Assembly: GCF_002858925.1 (NCBI RefSeq) | Contig: NZ_PJRS01000049.1 | Span: 124,001 to 188,000, forward strand | Direction: 5' to 3' | DNA from: Caulobacter zeae | GTDB taxonomy: Bacteria > Pseudomonadota > Alphaproteobacteria > Caulobacterales > Caulobacteraceae | DNA: 64,000 nucleotides | Part shown: piece by piece, positions 35,709 to 44,595 of the stretch | How positions within the stretch are numbered: position 1 is the first letter of the stretch | Layout of the letters: every line of letters starts with the position of its first letter | Made by a program: the position numbers and the translations under genes | Notes under the pieces: generated by a model | Seen by the model: the letters and a program-made list of their open reading frames with translations, nothing else | The model's database searches: none | Told to the model about the DNA's origin: nothing

Positions 35709-35801
35709 CGCATCGCTCTCCCAATCCCCGGCCCTGAACGCGCCGAACGGGGGAATGGTCGCAGATCGAAAGAACGTCGGTATTGAATGATGGCGCGGCG
35801 A

Positions 35802-36698
35802 TCAGGCCGCGCGCAGGGTCTCGGCCAGCAGGCGGCCTTCGGCGGCGCGGCTGGAGCCGGCCCGCCAGGCGACCACGATCTCGCGGGTGGACTGGGCGGT
35901 GGCGAGCGGCCGCACCGTCACCGGCGCGTTCTCGGCCAGGCCCGCCTGCACGGCCATGGCCGGCAGGAACGACACCCCCAGGCCCGAGCCGATCATCTGA
36001 ACCAGGGTGGGCAGCGAGGTGGCCGCGAAGCTCTCTTCGTCGCCGACGCCCTTGGGCGGCTCCAGCCCGCAGGCGGCCAGGGCGTGGTCGCGCAGGCAGT
36101 GGCCGTCCTCCAGCAGGATGACGTCCTGGCCGTCCAGGCTGGCCGGATCGACCCTGTCCTGCATGGCCATCGGGTGGTTGGCGGGGGCCGCGGCCAGCAG
36201 TTCGTCGTGCTCCACATGGGCCCAGTCCAGGCCCGTCATGTCGTAGGGCAAGGCGATCAGGGCCGCGTCCAGAGAGCCGGCCTTCAGCGACGCGATCAGG
36301 CGCTGGGTCAGGTCCTCGCGCAGGAAGAGGCGCAGCTTGGGGAACTGGTCGCGCAGCAACGGCAGGGCGCGCGGCAGAAGATACGGGGCCACGGTGGGGA
36401 TCACGCCCAGGCGGAAGCGCCCGGCCAGCGGCTGGCCCGCCCCCCGCGCGGCCTGCACCAGGTCTTCGGTCTGGGCCAGAATCGAGGTCGCCCGGCGCAC
36501 GGCTTCCTGGCCGGCGGCGGTCAGGATCACGCCCGAGCGCGCCCGGTCGACCACCGGCGCGCCGAGGATCTTCTCCAGTTCCTGGATCCCGGCCGACAAG
36601 GTGGGCTGGGTGACGTAGCAGGCCTCGGCCGCCCGGCTGAACGAGCCGTGCTCGGACAGGAGCTTCAGGTACTGCATCTGGCGAAGGGTCGGGAGCAT
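35802..36698 (-). CDS. oxyR: Hydrogen peroxide-sensing LysR regulator OxyR
   Basis: A 298-residue LysR protein. The N-terminal helix-turn-helix is HGSFSRAAEACYVTQPTLSAGI. In the effector domain EDGHCLRDHALAACG has the redox cysteines with C-x8-C spacing, as Cys199 and Cys208 in E. coli OxyR. The start is ATG 36698 (MLPTLRQMQYL); the upstream frame is not conserved. An ATAG-N7-CTAT site lies 10 bases upstream, suggesting autoregulation. No katG or ahpC is next to it in this window. Confidence 0.92.
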   Translation of the reverse strand: MLPTLRQMQYLKLLSEHGSFSRAAEACYVTQPTLSAGIQELEKILGAPVVDRARSGVILTAAGQEAVRRATSILAQTEDLVQAARGAGQPLAGRFRLGVIPTVAPYLLPRALPLLRDQFPKLRLFLREDLTQRLIASLKAGSLDAALIALPYDMTGLDWAHVEHDELLAAAPANHPMAMQDRVDPASLDGQDVILLEDGHCLRDHALAACGLEPPKGVGDEESFAATSLPTLVQMIGSGLGVSFLPAMAVQAGLAENAPVTVRPLATAQSTREIVVAWRAGSSRAAEGRLLAETLRAA

Positions 36699-36707
36699 GG
36701 ATCCGAT

Positions 36708-36722
36708 ATAGGCCGCCTCTAT
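36708..36722. promoter_or_regulatory. OxyR-type site ATAG-N7-CTAT
   Basis: ATAGGCCGCCTCTAT fits the OxyR half-operator ATAG-N7-CTAT exactly. It lies just upstream of the oxyR start. An AT-richer stretch with ATCG elements follows, where a second, degenerate half-operator could lie. Confidence 0.65.
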
Positions 36723-36814
36723 CGAAAATCCAAAAGCAATCGAGACGGTCTCAGGGCTGGCGTGCATGCTCCCCTGCGCATCTCCCCGGAAGGGGGCGAA
36801 GAGACGTGAACCGC

Positions 36815-37630
36815 TCAGGGGTCGAGCGCGATCGGTATGGCTTCCTGCTCTTGCCGCGCCCCTATCACCAGTCGATCCACGCGGACGATCCCCCGCCCCC
36901 GTGGGCCGACCCCGCGATAGACGGTGCGGAGTTTCAGCGCCCGATGCCAGATCCGCCGCCCTTCCGCCCCCGAAAGCAGGATGGTGGAACAGCTTCGATC
37001 TTGCGGGCAGGGCGTGTCGTTCTCGATGAAGACGATATCACCGACGGTCAGGGTGGCGATCAGCGCCGGCAGGTCGCGGCAGTCGGCGCGCGTCTCGCAC
37101 GAGATCCGGCCTCGGGGCGCTGACGCCAGGCCCTGCATGGCGCCGACCGAGGCAGAAACATCGACGTCGTCGTCGGCCATGAAGAAGTTGGCCGCGATCT
37201 GGCCCTGCGCCGCGCAGGTTTGCGGCGTCGGACTATCGGTGTTGCGGTCCGTCGGTCCGACCACCTTGTAGCGGGCGCGGACTCTCACGTCGGCGAAGCG
37301 CTCGCGCGCGGCGGGGGTCTCGTCTTCGGGATCGACCTGTTCGAGGCCGACATGGAGGGCGGTCGAGACGCAAAGTCCCGGTTCGCCCGGCACGGGTTTC
37401 AAGGCCAGGTTCAGTCCGCCCATGGTCTGGCTGTACTTGGGCGGCAGGCCTTTGGGCGGCACGCCGTCCACCTCGACGATCCGCTCTCGCAGAAGGGCCA
37501 GGGCGGCGTCGGCCAGCGCTGGCTGGGAGAGCTCGCGAGCCTGCGCCGCCGACAAGGTCGGCTCATTGGCCGGCGCCGCGTTGGCGGCCATCAGAACAGA
37601 GCCCGAAAGCCAGATTCCCAGCCACGCCAT
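36815..37630 (-). CDS. Exported protein of unknown function, Cys-containing
   Basis: A 271-residue protein with an N-terminal hydrophobic signal-like segment (MAWLGIWLSGSVLMAANAA). The mature part has several cysteines (GLCVST, TCAAQ, ISCETRADCRDL, TPCPQDRSCST), which suggests disulfide bonds in the periplasm. I recognise no domain. It lies 36 bases upstream of an unlinked-looking gap and 36 bases from the stop of the ATP-grasp gene, on the same strand. A start slightly upstream cannot be excluded. Confidence 0.65.
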   Translation of the reverse strand: MAWLGIWLSGSVLMAANAAPANEPTLSAAQARELSQPALADAALALLRERIVEVDGVPPKGLPPKYSQTMGGLNLALKPVPGEPGLCVSTALHVGLEQVDPEDETPAARERFADVRVRARYKVVGPTDRNTDSPTPQTCAAQGQIAANFFMADDDVDVSASVGAMQGLASAPRGRISCETRADCRDLPALIATLTVGDIVFIENDTPCPQDRSCSTILLSGAEGRRIWHRALKLRTVYRGVGPRGRGIVRVDRLVIGARQEQEAIPIALDP

Positions 37631-37666
37631 CGTTATCGCCCCCTCATCTCTTCGCCTGGCTCCGGC

Positions 37667-38533
37667 CTAAAGCGCCGCCTTCACCGCCGCCGCGAACGCC
37701 GCGCCGTGGTCGTGGGCGTGCTGTAGGAAGAGATCGGGCTCGATGATCTCCAGCTCCATCAGCTGCGGGGTGTGGTCCAGGCCCCGGATCAGGTCGATGC
37801 GGGCGTAGGTCAGCGGCTGGCCCAGAGCGTCGAGCACCATGTGGGCGGCGTGCAGCGCCTCGGGCTCGGGCGCGATCTCGCTGACCTTGCCGCCGAACTG
37901 CGGCTGCACCCGGAAGTCGCCGGGCACGGCCACCTTGGTCACCGCGTGGCTGAAGGCGCCGTCGAAGAAGAACAGCGACAGCTCGCCCTCCTCGCCCACC
38001 GCCGGCAGAAACGGCTGGATCAGGGCCGGGCCCGTGGGCGCGTCGGTCAGGTCGGGGTCGCGACCCAGCTTCACCGTACGATGCGAGCCGCCCGAGACCT
38101 GGGGCTTGGCCACCACCAGGTCGACCTGGAAGCGGTCGCGCGCCTCGGCGACCGCTTCCAGGGTCACCTCGTCGAGCGTGATGGTCGGCACCACGGGCGC
38201 GCCCTTGGCGGCCAGTTCGGACAGATAGGTCTTGGCGGTGTTCCAGCGCAGCAGGCCCGGCGGGTTGGCGGTGCGCACGCCGGCCGCCTCCAGGGCGTCG
38301 AGCCGCGCGTACCATTCGGGCTCGCGGTGGTGATAGCCCCACGACAGCAGCGGCAGGACGATCCCCTGCCCGCCGGCCTCGACCGGGTCGGTCCACGGAC
38401 GGGAGGCCACGGTCAGGCCCAGGGCCCGCAGCGGCGTCGCCAGGCGTTCGAACAGCGGCGGCCAGCTCTGGGCGAAGCGTGGCTCGTCGGCGGCGGGAAC
38501 CAGGATCAGGACGTCGGGCTGCGTGATGCTCAT
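37667..38533 (-). CDS. ATP-grasp-fold protein, ligase-like
   Basis: A 288-residue protein with the layout of an ATP-grasp ligase similar to glutathione synthetase or RimK: an N-terminal Rossmann-like part (VLILVPAADEPRF), a central segment PTITLDEVTLEAVAEA..VDLVVAKPQVSGGSHRT with the ATP-binding Lys and Gly-rich loop, and a C-terminal metal site DLIRGLDHTPQLMELEIIEPDLFL. The start ATG 38533 (MSITQPDV) is preferred to an upstream ATG at 38569. The substrate is unknown. It is divergent from the adenosine kinase gene. Confidence 0.75.
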   Translation of the reverse strand: MSITQPDVLILVPAADEPRFAQSWPPLFERLATPLRALGLTVASRPWTDPVEAGGQGIVLPLLSWGYHHREPEWYARLDALEAAGVRTANPPGLLRWNTAKTYLSELAAKGAPVVPTITLDEVTLEAVAEARDRFQVDLVVAKPQVSGGSHRTVKLGRDPDLTDAPTGPALIQPFLPAVGEEGELSLFFFDGAFSHAVTKVAVPGDFRVQPQFGGKVSEIAPEPEALHAAHMVLDALGQPLTYARIDLIRGLDHTPQLMELEIIEPDLFLQHAHDHGAAFAAAVKAAL

Positions 38534-38653
38534 GCGCCAAGGGTTAGAAAGCCGCAGGGCGCGGGGCAAGGCCTGCGTTGCCCAAGCCTACGTTGCCAGG
38601 GCCCTCCCCTTCCTTTACTTGCGGTCGGTCAATCTTCCCGGAACAGAGCAGAC

Positions 38654-39643
38654 ATGACCGCCCTCTACGACGTCGCCGCCATCGGTAACGCCATCGTCGA
38701 CGTGATCGCCCAGTGCGACGACGCCTTCCTGGACGCCCAAGGGCTGGTGAAGGGCTCGATGGCGCTGATCGACACGACGCGCGCCGCCAGCCTCTACGAC
38801 GCCATGGCCGCCGGCATCGAAGCCTCGGGCGGCAGCGCGGCCAACACCCTGGCGGGCGTGGCCAGCTTCGGCGGCAAGGCCGCCTTCATCGGCAAGGTCG
38901 CCGACGACCAGCTGGGCCGGGTGTTCACCCACGACATGCGCGCCATCGGCGGCGTCTTCACCACCCCGCCGCTGGCCGAGGGCCCGGCCACGGCCCAGTG
39001 CCTGATCAACGTGACGCCGGACGCCCAGCGCACGATGTCGACCTATCTGGGCGCCTGCGTCGAGCTGACCGCCGCCGACGTCGACCAGGCCATCATCGAG
39101 GGCGCCCAGTACGCCTATCTCGAGGGCTACCTGTTCGACCCGCTGGAAGCCCGCCGCGCCTTCGCCAAGGCCGCCGCCCTGTCGCACGGCGCCGGGCGCA
39201 AGATCGCCATCACCCTGTCGGACAGCTTCGTCGTCGATCGCCACCGCGAGGCGCTGCTGGGCTTCGTCGAGACCCAGTGCGACGTCGTCTTCGCCAACGC
39301 TTCGGAAATCTGCGCCCTGTTCCAGACCGACGACTTCGACGCGGCCGTGAAGGAACTGGCCAAGCGCGTCGAGATCGCCGCCGTCACGCGAAGCGAAAAG
39401 GGTTCGGTGGTCGCCTCCGGCGAGCACTTCCACGAAATCTCGGCCTTCCCCGTGGAAAAAGTCGTGGACACGACGGGCGCGGGCGACCAATACGCCGCAG
39501 GTTTCCTCTACGGCCTCTCCCAGGGGCGCTCGCTGGCCGACTGCGGCAAGCTGGGCTCGCTGGCCGCCGCCGAGGTCATCGCCCACTACGGTCCGCGTCC
39601 GCAGGTCAAGCTGCGCGACCTGGCCGCCCAGAACGGACTCTAA
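38654..39643 (+). CDS. PfkB-family carbohydrate kinase, adenosine kinase
   Basis: A 329-residue ribokinase-type enzyme. The PfkB signatures are ASGGSAANTLAGVASFGGKAAFIGKV near residue 55 and DTTGAGDQYAAGFLYG near 272, with the catalytic Asp of GAGD. The sequence pattern is that of the alphaproteobacterial adenosine kinase group, which phosphorylates adenosine to AMP for salvage. It lies 36 bases upstream of hisB on the same strand and could be cotranscribed with the his genes. Confidence 0.85.
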   Translation: MTALYDVAAIGNAIVDVIAQCDDAFLDAQGLVKGSMALIDTTRAASLYDAMAAGIEASGGSAANTLAGVASFGGKAAFIGKVADDQLGRVFTHDMRAIGGVFTTPPLAEGPATAQCLINVTPDAQRTMSTYLGACVELTAADVDQAIIEGAQYAYLEGYLFDPLEARRAFAKAAALSHGAGRKIAITLSDSFVVDRHREALLGFVETQCDVVFANASEICALFQTDDFDAAVKELAKRVEIAAVTRSEKGSVVASGEHFHEISAFPVEKVVDTTGAGDQYAAGFLYGLSQGRSLADCGKLGSLAAAEVIAHYGPRPQVKLRDLAAQNGL

Positions 39644-39679
39644 CACCTCTGGTCCCGACCGGACCTTCAAGGACGAAGC

Positions 39680-40270
39680 ATGGCCCGCACCGCTGAAGTG
39701 GTCCGCGAGACGAAAGAGACCCAGATCCGGGTCTGGATCGATCTCGACGGGACCGGCGCCTCGACGATCTCCACCGGCATTGGTTTCTACGACCATATGC
39801 TGGAGAGCTTCGCGCGCCACGGCGGCTTCGACCTGAAGATCGAGACCAAGGGCGACCTGCACATCGACATGCACCACACGGTGGAAGACACCGGCATCGT
39901 GCTGGGTCAGGCGATCAACAAGGCGCTGGATGGCTTCAAGGGCATCCGGCGCTTCGGCCACGCCTACATCCCGATGGACGAGACCCTGACGCGCTGCGCC
40001 ATCGACCTGTCCAATCGCGCCTATCTGATCTGGAAGGTCGAGTTCAAACGCCCCAAAGTCGGCGAGATGGACACCGAGCTCTTCAAGGAGTTCCACCACG
40101 CCTTCGCCATGAACTGCGGCGCGTGCATCCATCTCGAGACGCTCTACGGCGACAACACCCACCACGTGGCGGAAAGCGGCTTCAAGGCCCTGGCCCGCGC
40201 CCTGCGCCAGGCGGTGGAGTTCGACCCGAAGACCGGCGGCCAGGCGCCGTCGACCAAGGGCGTGCTGTAA
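39680..40270 (+). CDS. hisB: Imidazoleglycerol-phosphate dehydratase
   Basis: Sixth step of histidine biosynthesis. The 196-residue monofunctional form lacks the phosphatase domain of enteric HisB. The metal-binding repeats are seen: GFYDHMLESFARHGGFDL, HIDMHHTVEDTGIVLGQA, EFHHAFAMNCG and DNTHHVAESGFKALARALR. It heads the hisB-hisH-hisA-hisF-hisE cluster. hisH starts 10 bases after its stop. Confidence 0.97.
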   Translation: MARTAEVVRETKETQIRVWIDLDGTGASTISTGIGFYDHMLESFARHGGFDLKIETKGDLHIDMHHTVEDTGIVLGQAINKALDGFKGIRRFGHAYIPMDETLTRCAIDLSNRAYLIWKVEFKRPKVGEMDTELFKEFHHAFAMNCGACIHLETLYGDNTHHVAESGFKALARALRQAVEFDPKTGGQAPSTKGVL

Positions 40271-40280
40271 GGCTCATACC

Positions 40281-40922
40281 ATGCAGACCCTCGCCCTGAT
40301 CGACTACGGGTCGGGCAACCTGCGATCGGCGGAAAAGGCCCTCAACGAGGCCGCCCGCCGTCGCGGCGTCGCCGCAGACATCGTCGTCACCGCCGATCCC
40401 GCCATCGTGGCCAAGGCCGACCGGGTGTTCCTGCCCGGCGTCGGCGCCTTCGCCTCGTGCCGCGCGGGCCTGGACGCCTCGGGCGTCTATGAGGCCATGA
40501 ACGAGGCCGTGCACCAGCGCGGCGCGCCGTTCATGGGCATCTGCGTCGGCCACCAGCTGCTGGCCACCGAAGGCCTCGAGTTCGGCGTCACGCCGGGCCT
40601 CGACTGGATCGGCGGCCAGGTGAAGAAGCTCGCCCCGTCCGATCCGTCGCTGACCATCCCGCACATGGGCTGGAACGCGATCGCCCTCTCGCGCGCTCAC
40701 GCCCTGTTTGAGGGCATCGAGGACGGCGCCCACATGTACTACGCCAATTCCTTCGCGCTCGATGCGGCCGATCGCGCCGATGTCGTGGCGACCAGCGACC
40801 ACGGCGGCGCGTTCGTCGCGGCGGTGGCCAAGGGGAATGTCGCGGGCGTACAATTCCACCCCGAAAAATCACAAGCCGCGGGGCTCACCCTGCTCGCCAA
40901 CTTCCTGGAATGGCGCCCATGA
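40281..40922 (+). CDS. hisH: Imidazole glycerol phosphate synthase, glutaminase subunit
   Basis: Releases ammonia from glutamine for HisF. The 213-residue class I amidotransferase shows the nucleophile Cys in MGICVGHQLL and the His-Glu pair in GVQFHPEKSQAAGL. Its stop overlaps the hisA start by an ATGA tetranucleotide at 40919-40922, which means coupled translation. Confidence 0.96.
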   Translation: MQTLALIDYGSGNLRSAEKALNEAARRRGVAADIVVTADPAIVAKADRVFLPGVGAFASCRAGLDASGVYEAMNEAVHQRGAPFMGICVGHQLLATEGLEFGVTPGLDWIGGQVKKLAPSDPSLTIPHMGWNAIALSRAHALFEGIEDGAHMYYANSFALDAADRADVVATSDHGGAFVAAVAKGNVAGVQFHPEKSQAAGLTLLANFLEWRP

Positions 40923-41644
40923 TCCTCTATCCCGCCATCGACCTGAAGGACGGCCAGTGCGTGCGTCTGCTGCACGGCGACATGGACAAGGCCACGGTCT
41001 TCAACAACAGCCCGGCCGACCAGGCCCAGCGCTTCGTCAAGGACGGCTTCTCGTGGCTGCACGTCGTTGACCTGAACGGCGCCATCGAGGGCAAGTCGGT
41101 CAACACGGCCGCCGTGCAGTCGATCCTGGAGTCGATCTCGATCCCGGTGCAGCTGGGCGGCGGCATCCGCACGCTCGAAGGCATCGAGGCCTGGATCGAG
41201 GCCGGCGTGTCGCGCGTCATCCTGGGCACCGTGGCCGTCCACGACCCGGACCTGGTCCGCAAGGCCGCCCGCCTCTGGCCCGAGCAGATCGCCGTCGCCG
41301 TCGACGTGCGTGACGGCAAGGTCGCCATCGACGGCTGGACGGGCCTGTCGGACATCGACGCCATCAGCCTGGGCAAGCGCTTCGAGGACGTGGGCGTGGC
41401 CGCCCTGATCGTCACCGACATCAGCCGCGACGGCGCCCTCACCGGCGTCAATGTCGAGGGCGTGGGCGAACTGGCCGACGCCGTCTCGATCCCGGTCATC
41501 GCTTCCGGCGGCGTCGCCGCCGTGGCCGACATCGAGCGCCTCAAGGCCCGCAAGGGCGTCGAGATCGCCGGCGCCATTCTGGGCCGCTCGCTCTACGCCG
41601 GCACGATCAAGCCGGCCGAAGCGCTGGTTGCGGCGGCCGCCTGA
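40919..41644 (+). CDS. hisA: ProFAR isomerase HisA
   Basis: Phosphoribosylformimino-5-aminoimidazole carboxamide ribotide isomerase, a (beta-alpha)8 barrel of 241 residues. The catalytic Asp pair is in MILYPAIDLKDGQCVRL at the N terminus and VTDISRDGALTG in the second half. The ATG at 40919 overlaps the hisH stop. An ATG nine bases earlier (40910) has no support. The stop overlaps the hisF start by one base. Confidence 0.96.
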   Translation: MILYPAIDLKDGQCVRLLHGDMDKATVFNNSPADQAQRFVKDGFSWLHVVDLNGAIEGKSVNTAAVQSILESISIPVQLGGGIRTLEGIEAWIEAGVSRVILGTVAVHDPDLVRKAARLWPEQIAVAVDVRDGKVAIDGWTGLSDIDAISLGKRFEDVGVAALIVTDISRDGALTGVNVEGVGELADAVSIPVIASGGVAAVADIERLKARKGVEIAGAILGRSLYAGTIKPAEALVAAAA

Positions 41645-42426
41645 TGCTGAAGACCCGGATCATCCCTTGCCTCGACGTCAAGGACGGCCGGGTCGTCAAG
41701 GGCGTCAACTTCGTCGACCTGCGCGACGCCGGTGATCCGGTCGAACAGGCCGCCGCCTACGACGCGGCCGGCGCCGACGAGCTGATGTTCCTCGACATCA
41801 CCGCCTCCAGCGAGGGCCGCGGCCTGATCCTGGACGTGATCTCGCGCACCGCCGAGGTCTGCTTCATGCCCGTCTCGGTGGGCGGAGGCGTGCGCCAGGT
41901 GTCCGACATGCGTCGCCTGCTGCTGGCCGGCGCCGACAAGGTCTCGACCAACACCGCCGCCGTCGAGAACCCCGACCTGATCGCCGCCGGCGCCGACGCC
42001 TTCGGGGCCCAGTGCGTGGTGGTGGCCATCGACGCCAAGGCCCGCCCCGACGGTTCGGGCTGGAACGTCTGGACCTATGGCGGCCGCAAGGACACCGGCC
42101 TCGACGTCGTCGACTGGGCCGCCAAGGTGGTCGAGCGCGGCGCGGGCGAGATCCTGCTGACCTCGATGGATCGCGACGGCGCCAAGATCGGCTACGACAT
42201 CCCCCTCCTCCAGGCGGTGACGGGCGCGGTCAACGTGCCGGTGATCGCCTCGGGCGGCGCGGGCAAGACCGAGCACCTGGTCGAAGCCGCTCGTGACGGC
42301 CACGCCGCCGCCGTGCTGGCCGCCTCGATCTTCCACTTTGGCGAGATTTCGATCGGCGAAGCCAAGCAGGCCATGGCCGCCGCCGGCGTGCCGGTGCGTC
42401 TGGACCCCGCGAAGGCGGTCGCATGA
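41644..42426 (+). CDS. hisF: Imidazole glycerol phosphate synthase, cyclase subunit
   Basis: Couples ammonia from HisH to ring closure, yielding imidazole glycerol phosphate and AICAR. The 260-residue barrel shows the catalytic Asp residues in IIPCLDVKDGRVVKGVNF (N terminus) and TSMDRDGAKIGYD. It overlaps hisA by one base and hisE by an ATGA tetranucleotide. Confidence 0.97.
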   Translation: MLKTRIIPCLDVKDGRVVKGVNFVDLRDAGDPVEQAAAYDAAGADELMFLDITASSEGRGLILDVISRTAEVCFMPVSVGGGVRQVSDMRRLLLAGADKVSTNTAAVENPDLIAAGADAFGAQCVVVAIDAKARPDGSGWNVWTYGGRKDTGLDVVDWAAKVVERGAGEILLTSMDRDGAKIGYDIPLLQAVTGAVNVPVIASGGAGKTEHLVEAARDGHAAAVLAASIFHFGEISIGEAKQAMAAAGVPVRLDPAKAVA

Positions 42427-42746
42427 GCCGCCTGTTCGAAGTCCTGGAGCGCCTGGCCGCCACGGTCGAGAGCCGCAAGGGCGGCGATCCGACCGCGTCC
42501 TACACCGCCAAGCTGCTCAACGACCCGGCCCTGGCCGCCAAGAAGCTGGGCGAGGAAGCCGTCGAGACGGTCATCGCCGCCGTGGCGCAGGGCCCTGAGG
42601 CTCTGGCCTCGGAGAGCGCCGACCTGCTGTACCACTGGTTGGCGCTTATGGCGGCGGCTGGCGTGTCGCTGGACGCCGTCGCCGAGAAGCTGGAAGCCCG
42701 CGAGGGAACGTCCGGGCATGCCGAGAAGGCTGCCCGGCCGAAGTAG
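42423..42746 (+). CDS. hisE: Phosphoribosyl-ATP pyrophosphatase
   Basis: Second step of histidine biosynthesis, converting PR-ATP to PR-AMP. The 107-residue all-alpha protein has the acidic metal site KKLGEEAVETVIAA and SADLLYHWLALMA. It is the stand-alone HisE form, with HisI not present here. It is the last gene of the cluster. A family B repeat follows. Confidence 0.95.
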   Translation: MSRLFEVLERLAATVESRKGGDPTASYTAKLLNDPALAAKKLGEEAVETVIAAVAQGPEALASESADLLYHWLALMAAAGVSLDAVAEKLEAREGTSGHAEKAARPK

Positions 42747-42756
42747 CCTTGCGTTT

Positions 42757-42844
42757 CCTCGTCCTTCGACAAGCTCAGGACGAGGAAAGTTCCGGCACCG
42801 AGGATCAGTAGAAATCCTCACCCTGAGCCTGTCGAAGGGCGAGG
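42757..42844. repeat. Dispersed repeat, family B copy 2
   Basis: The left arm CCTCGTCCTTCGACAAGCTC.. (42757-42785) and the right arm CCTCACCCTGAGCCTGTCGA.. (42816-42844) are imperfect inverted copies. It sits between the convergent hisE and smr genes. Confidence 0.85.
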
Positions 42845-42854
42845 ATTTCCGCCC

Positions 42855-43430
42855 CTACCCCTTCCGCTTCAGCGCCACATAGAGCGCGCCCTCGCCGCCG
42901 TGCCGCTGATCGGCTTGCGACACCCCGGCGATCATCTCGCGCAGGGCCGGATCGGCCAGCCATTCGGGGGTGCGCTGGCGCAGGACGCCGTGGCCGACCT
43001 TCCCCTTGCCGGTGATCACCAGAACCGCCCGGTGACCCTCGTCCCAGGCGCGGCGGATGAACCGCTCCAGCGTCGCGCGGGCCTGGTCCTGGTCGAGGCC
43101 GTGCATGTCCAGCCGCGCGCCGATCGGGTCGTGGGCCTTGACGATGCGGCGGCGACGGTTGGGCTCGATGCCCTCGGGCGGCGGCTTGGGCGCGGGTTTC
43201 GGCTTCAGCGCCTTGATCTCGGACGGATCGATGCGCAGCGGCGCCACCGAGGCCAGGTGCGTGGGCGGCTCGACATCCGCGGCGTGGGCCAGCAGGTCGG
43301 CCTTGCCGGGACGGATGCGGGCCTTGTCGCGCATCTTCAGCGCCTTTTCGGGCGCGCGGCCCGTCACCGTCGAGGCCACCAGCCGCCATAGGCGCTGGCC
43401 ATCGTCTTCCGGCGGCCGCCGCTTGCTCAT
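42855..43430 (-). CDS. Smr-domain protein
   Basis: A 191-residue protein with a basic, Pro-rich N-terminal half and a C-terminal Smr (MutS2-like) nuclease/RNA-binding domain. Seen are ARLDMHGLDQDQARATLERF, AVLVITGKGKVGHGVLRQRT and HGGEGALYVALKRK, which carry the conserved D-x-H-G and G-x-G-x-H-G motifs. It is next to mltA and the Tim44-like gene on the same strand, a conserved alphaproteobacterial group. Confidence 0.92.
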   Translation of the reverse strand: MSKRRPPEDDGQRLWRLVASTVTGRAPEKALKMRDKARIRPGKADLLAHAADVEPPTHLASVAPLRIDPSEIKALKPKPAPKPPPEGIEPNRRRRIVKAHDPIGARLDMHGLDQDQARATLERFIRRAWDEGHRAVLVITGKGKVGHGVLRQRTPEWLADPALREMIAGVSQADQRHGGEGALYVALKRKG

Positions 43431-43434
43431 CGGA

Positions 43435-44595
43435 CTAGGGTTGGATCTGGGGGACCAGTCGCCACAGGCGCAGGTCGTGGCGTACGCGGCCGGCCTCGGT
43501 CCCGGCCGCCTGGCCGGTGCCCATGTAGAGGTCGGCGCGCACCTGGCCCTTGATCGCCCCGCCGGTGTCGAGCGCCACGACGGCGCGGCGATAGGTCGGG
43601 AAGGCGCCGGCCAGCTTCGGGGCGCTGGCGTCGATCCAGTAGAGGCCGCCCATGGCGTGCTGGCTGGGGTCGACGGCGATGGCGCGGCCGGCCGGAAGCG
43701 GCACGTTGGCCGCGCCCGTGGCCTGGCGGCCGTCGTCGGGCAGGGTCTGGAAGAACACGTAGCGCGGGTTCAGCTGCATGATCGCATCGGCCTTGGGGCC
43801 GCGATTGGCCGCCAGCCAGCCGCGGATCGCCTCGCCGGAGGTATTGCCGTCGGCCAGCAGGCCCTGGTCGCGCATGGCCGTGGCGATGCCGACGAAGGTC
43901 TTGCCGTTGTGGGCGGCGAAGGCGGCGCGCACGCGGCGGCCGTCGGGCAGGGTCAGGACGCCCGAGCCTTGGATCTGCAGGAAGAAGAGGTCCTCGGGGC
44001 GCATCCAGGCCAGCGGCCGGTCCAGCGGCGAGGCCTCGATGACGGCGCGGTCGTCATAGGGCACGAAGGTTCCGCCGGCGGCGCGGCCGACCACGGTCTT
44101 GCCCTTCAGGCTCGGGTCGAAGGCGCCCAGGTCCAGCATGGCCAGGTCGGCGGGCCGGCCGCGCATCGGGGCGCTGAACTCGGCCGAGCGCGACATGCGC
44201 GCTTCGTACTCAGGGGCGAAATAGGCGGTCAGCAGGCCCTGGCCAGCGACGGCCTCGGGGCGGAAATTGGCTTCCAGGAACTGGCGGGCGCGGGCGTCGT
44301 CGACCGGACCGGCGGCCTTGGCGCGACGGCAGATCTCGGCCGTGGCCGGATCCTTGGCGACGCCGCAGGTCTCGCGGAAGGCCTGCAGGGCGGCGGCGTG
44401 GTCCTCCTCGTTCCAGCCTTGCAGCGCCGAAAAGGCGGCGGGTGACGGCGTCGGGGGCTGGGTGGGTTGCGAAGGCTGCGGCGTGGTCGGGGTCGGGACC
44501 TGGGGCGTCGGGGCGACCGGAGGCGGCGGCGCGGTCGTCGTACAGGCGGCCAGCACCAGGGCGGCCGCCGCGATCGTCAGGACGGAACGCAGCAT
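43435..44595 (-). CDS. mltA: Membrane-bound lytic murein transglycosylase A
   Basis: Cleaves peptidoglycan glycan strands with formation of 1,6-anhydro ends. From ATG 44595, 386 residues start MLRSVLTIAAAALVLAACTT with lipobox LAAC, so it is a lipoprotein. A Pro/Thr-rich linker (about residues 22-52) precedes the MltA domain (GLLTAYFAPEYEA, FFLQIQGSGVLTL). The C-terminal 3D domain has ALDTGGAIKGQVRADLYMGTG, which carries the catalytic Asp region. Its start overlaps the stop of the Tim44-like gene by one base. Confidence 0.94.
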   Translation of the reverse strand: MLRSVLTIAAAALVLAACTTTAPPPPVAPTPQVPTPTTPQPSQPTQPPTPSPAAFSALQGWNEEDHAAALQAFRETCGVAKDPATAEICRRAKAAGPVDDARARQFLEANFRPEAVAGQGLLTAYFAPEYEARMSRSAEFSAPMRGRPADLAMLDLGAFDPSLKGKTVVGRAAGGTFVPYDDRAVIEASPLDRPLAWMRPEDLFFLQIQGSGVLTLPDGRRVRAAFAAHNGKTFVGIATAMRDQGLLADGNTSGEAIRGWLAANRGPKADAIMQLNPRYVFFQTLPDDGRQATGAANVPLPAGRAIAVDPSQHAMGGLYWIDASAPKLAGAFPTYRRAVVALDTGGAIKGQVRADLYMGTGQAAGTEAGRVRHDLRLWRLVPQIQP

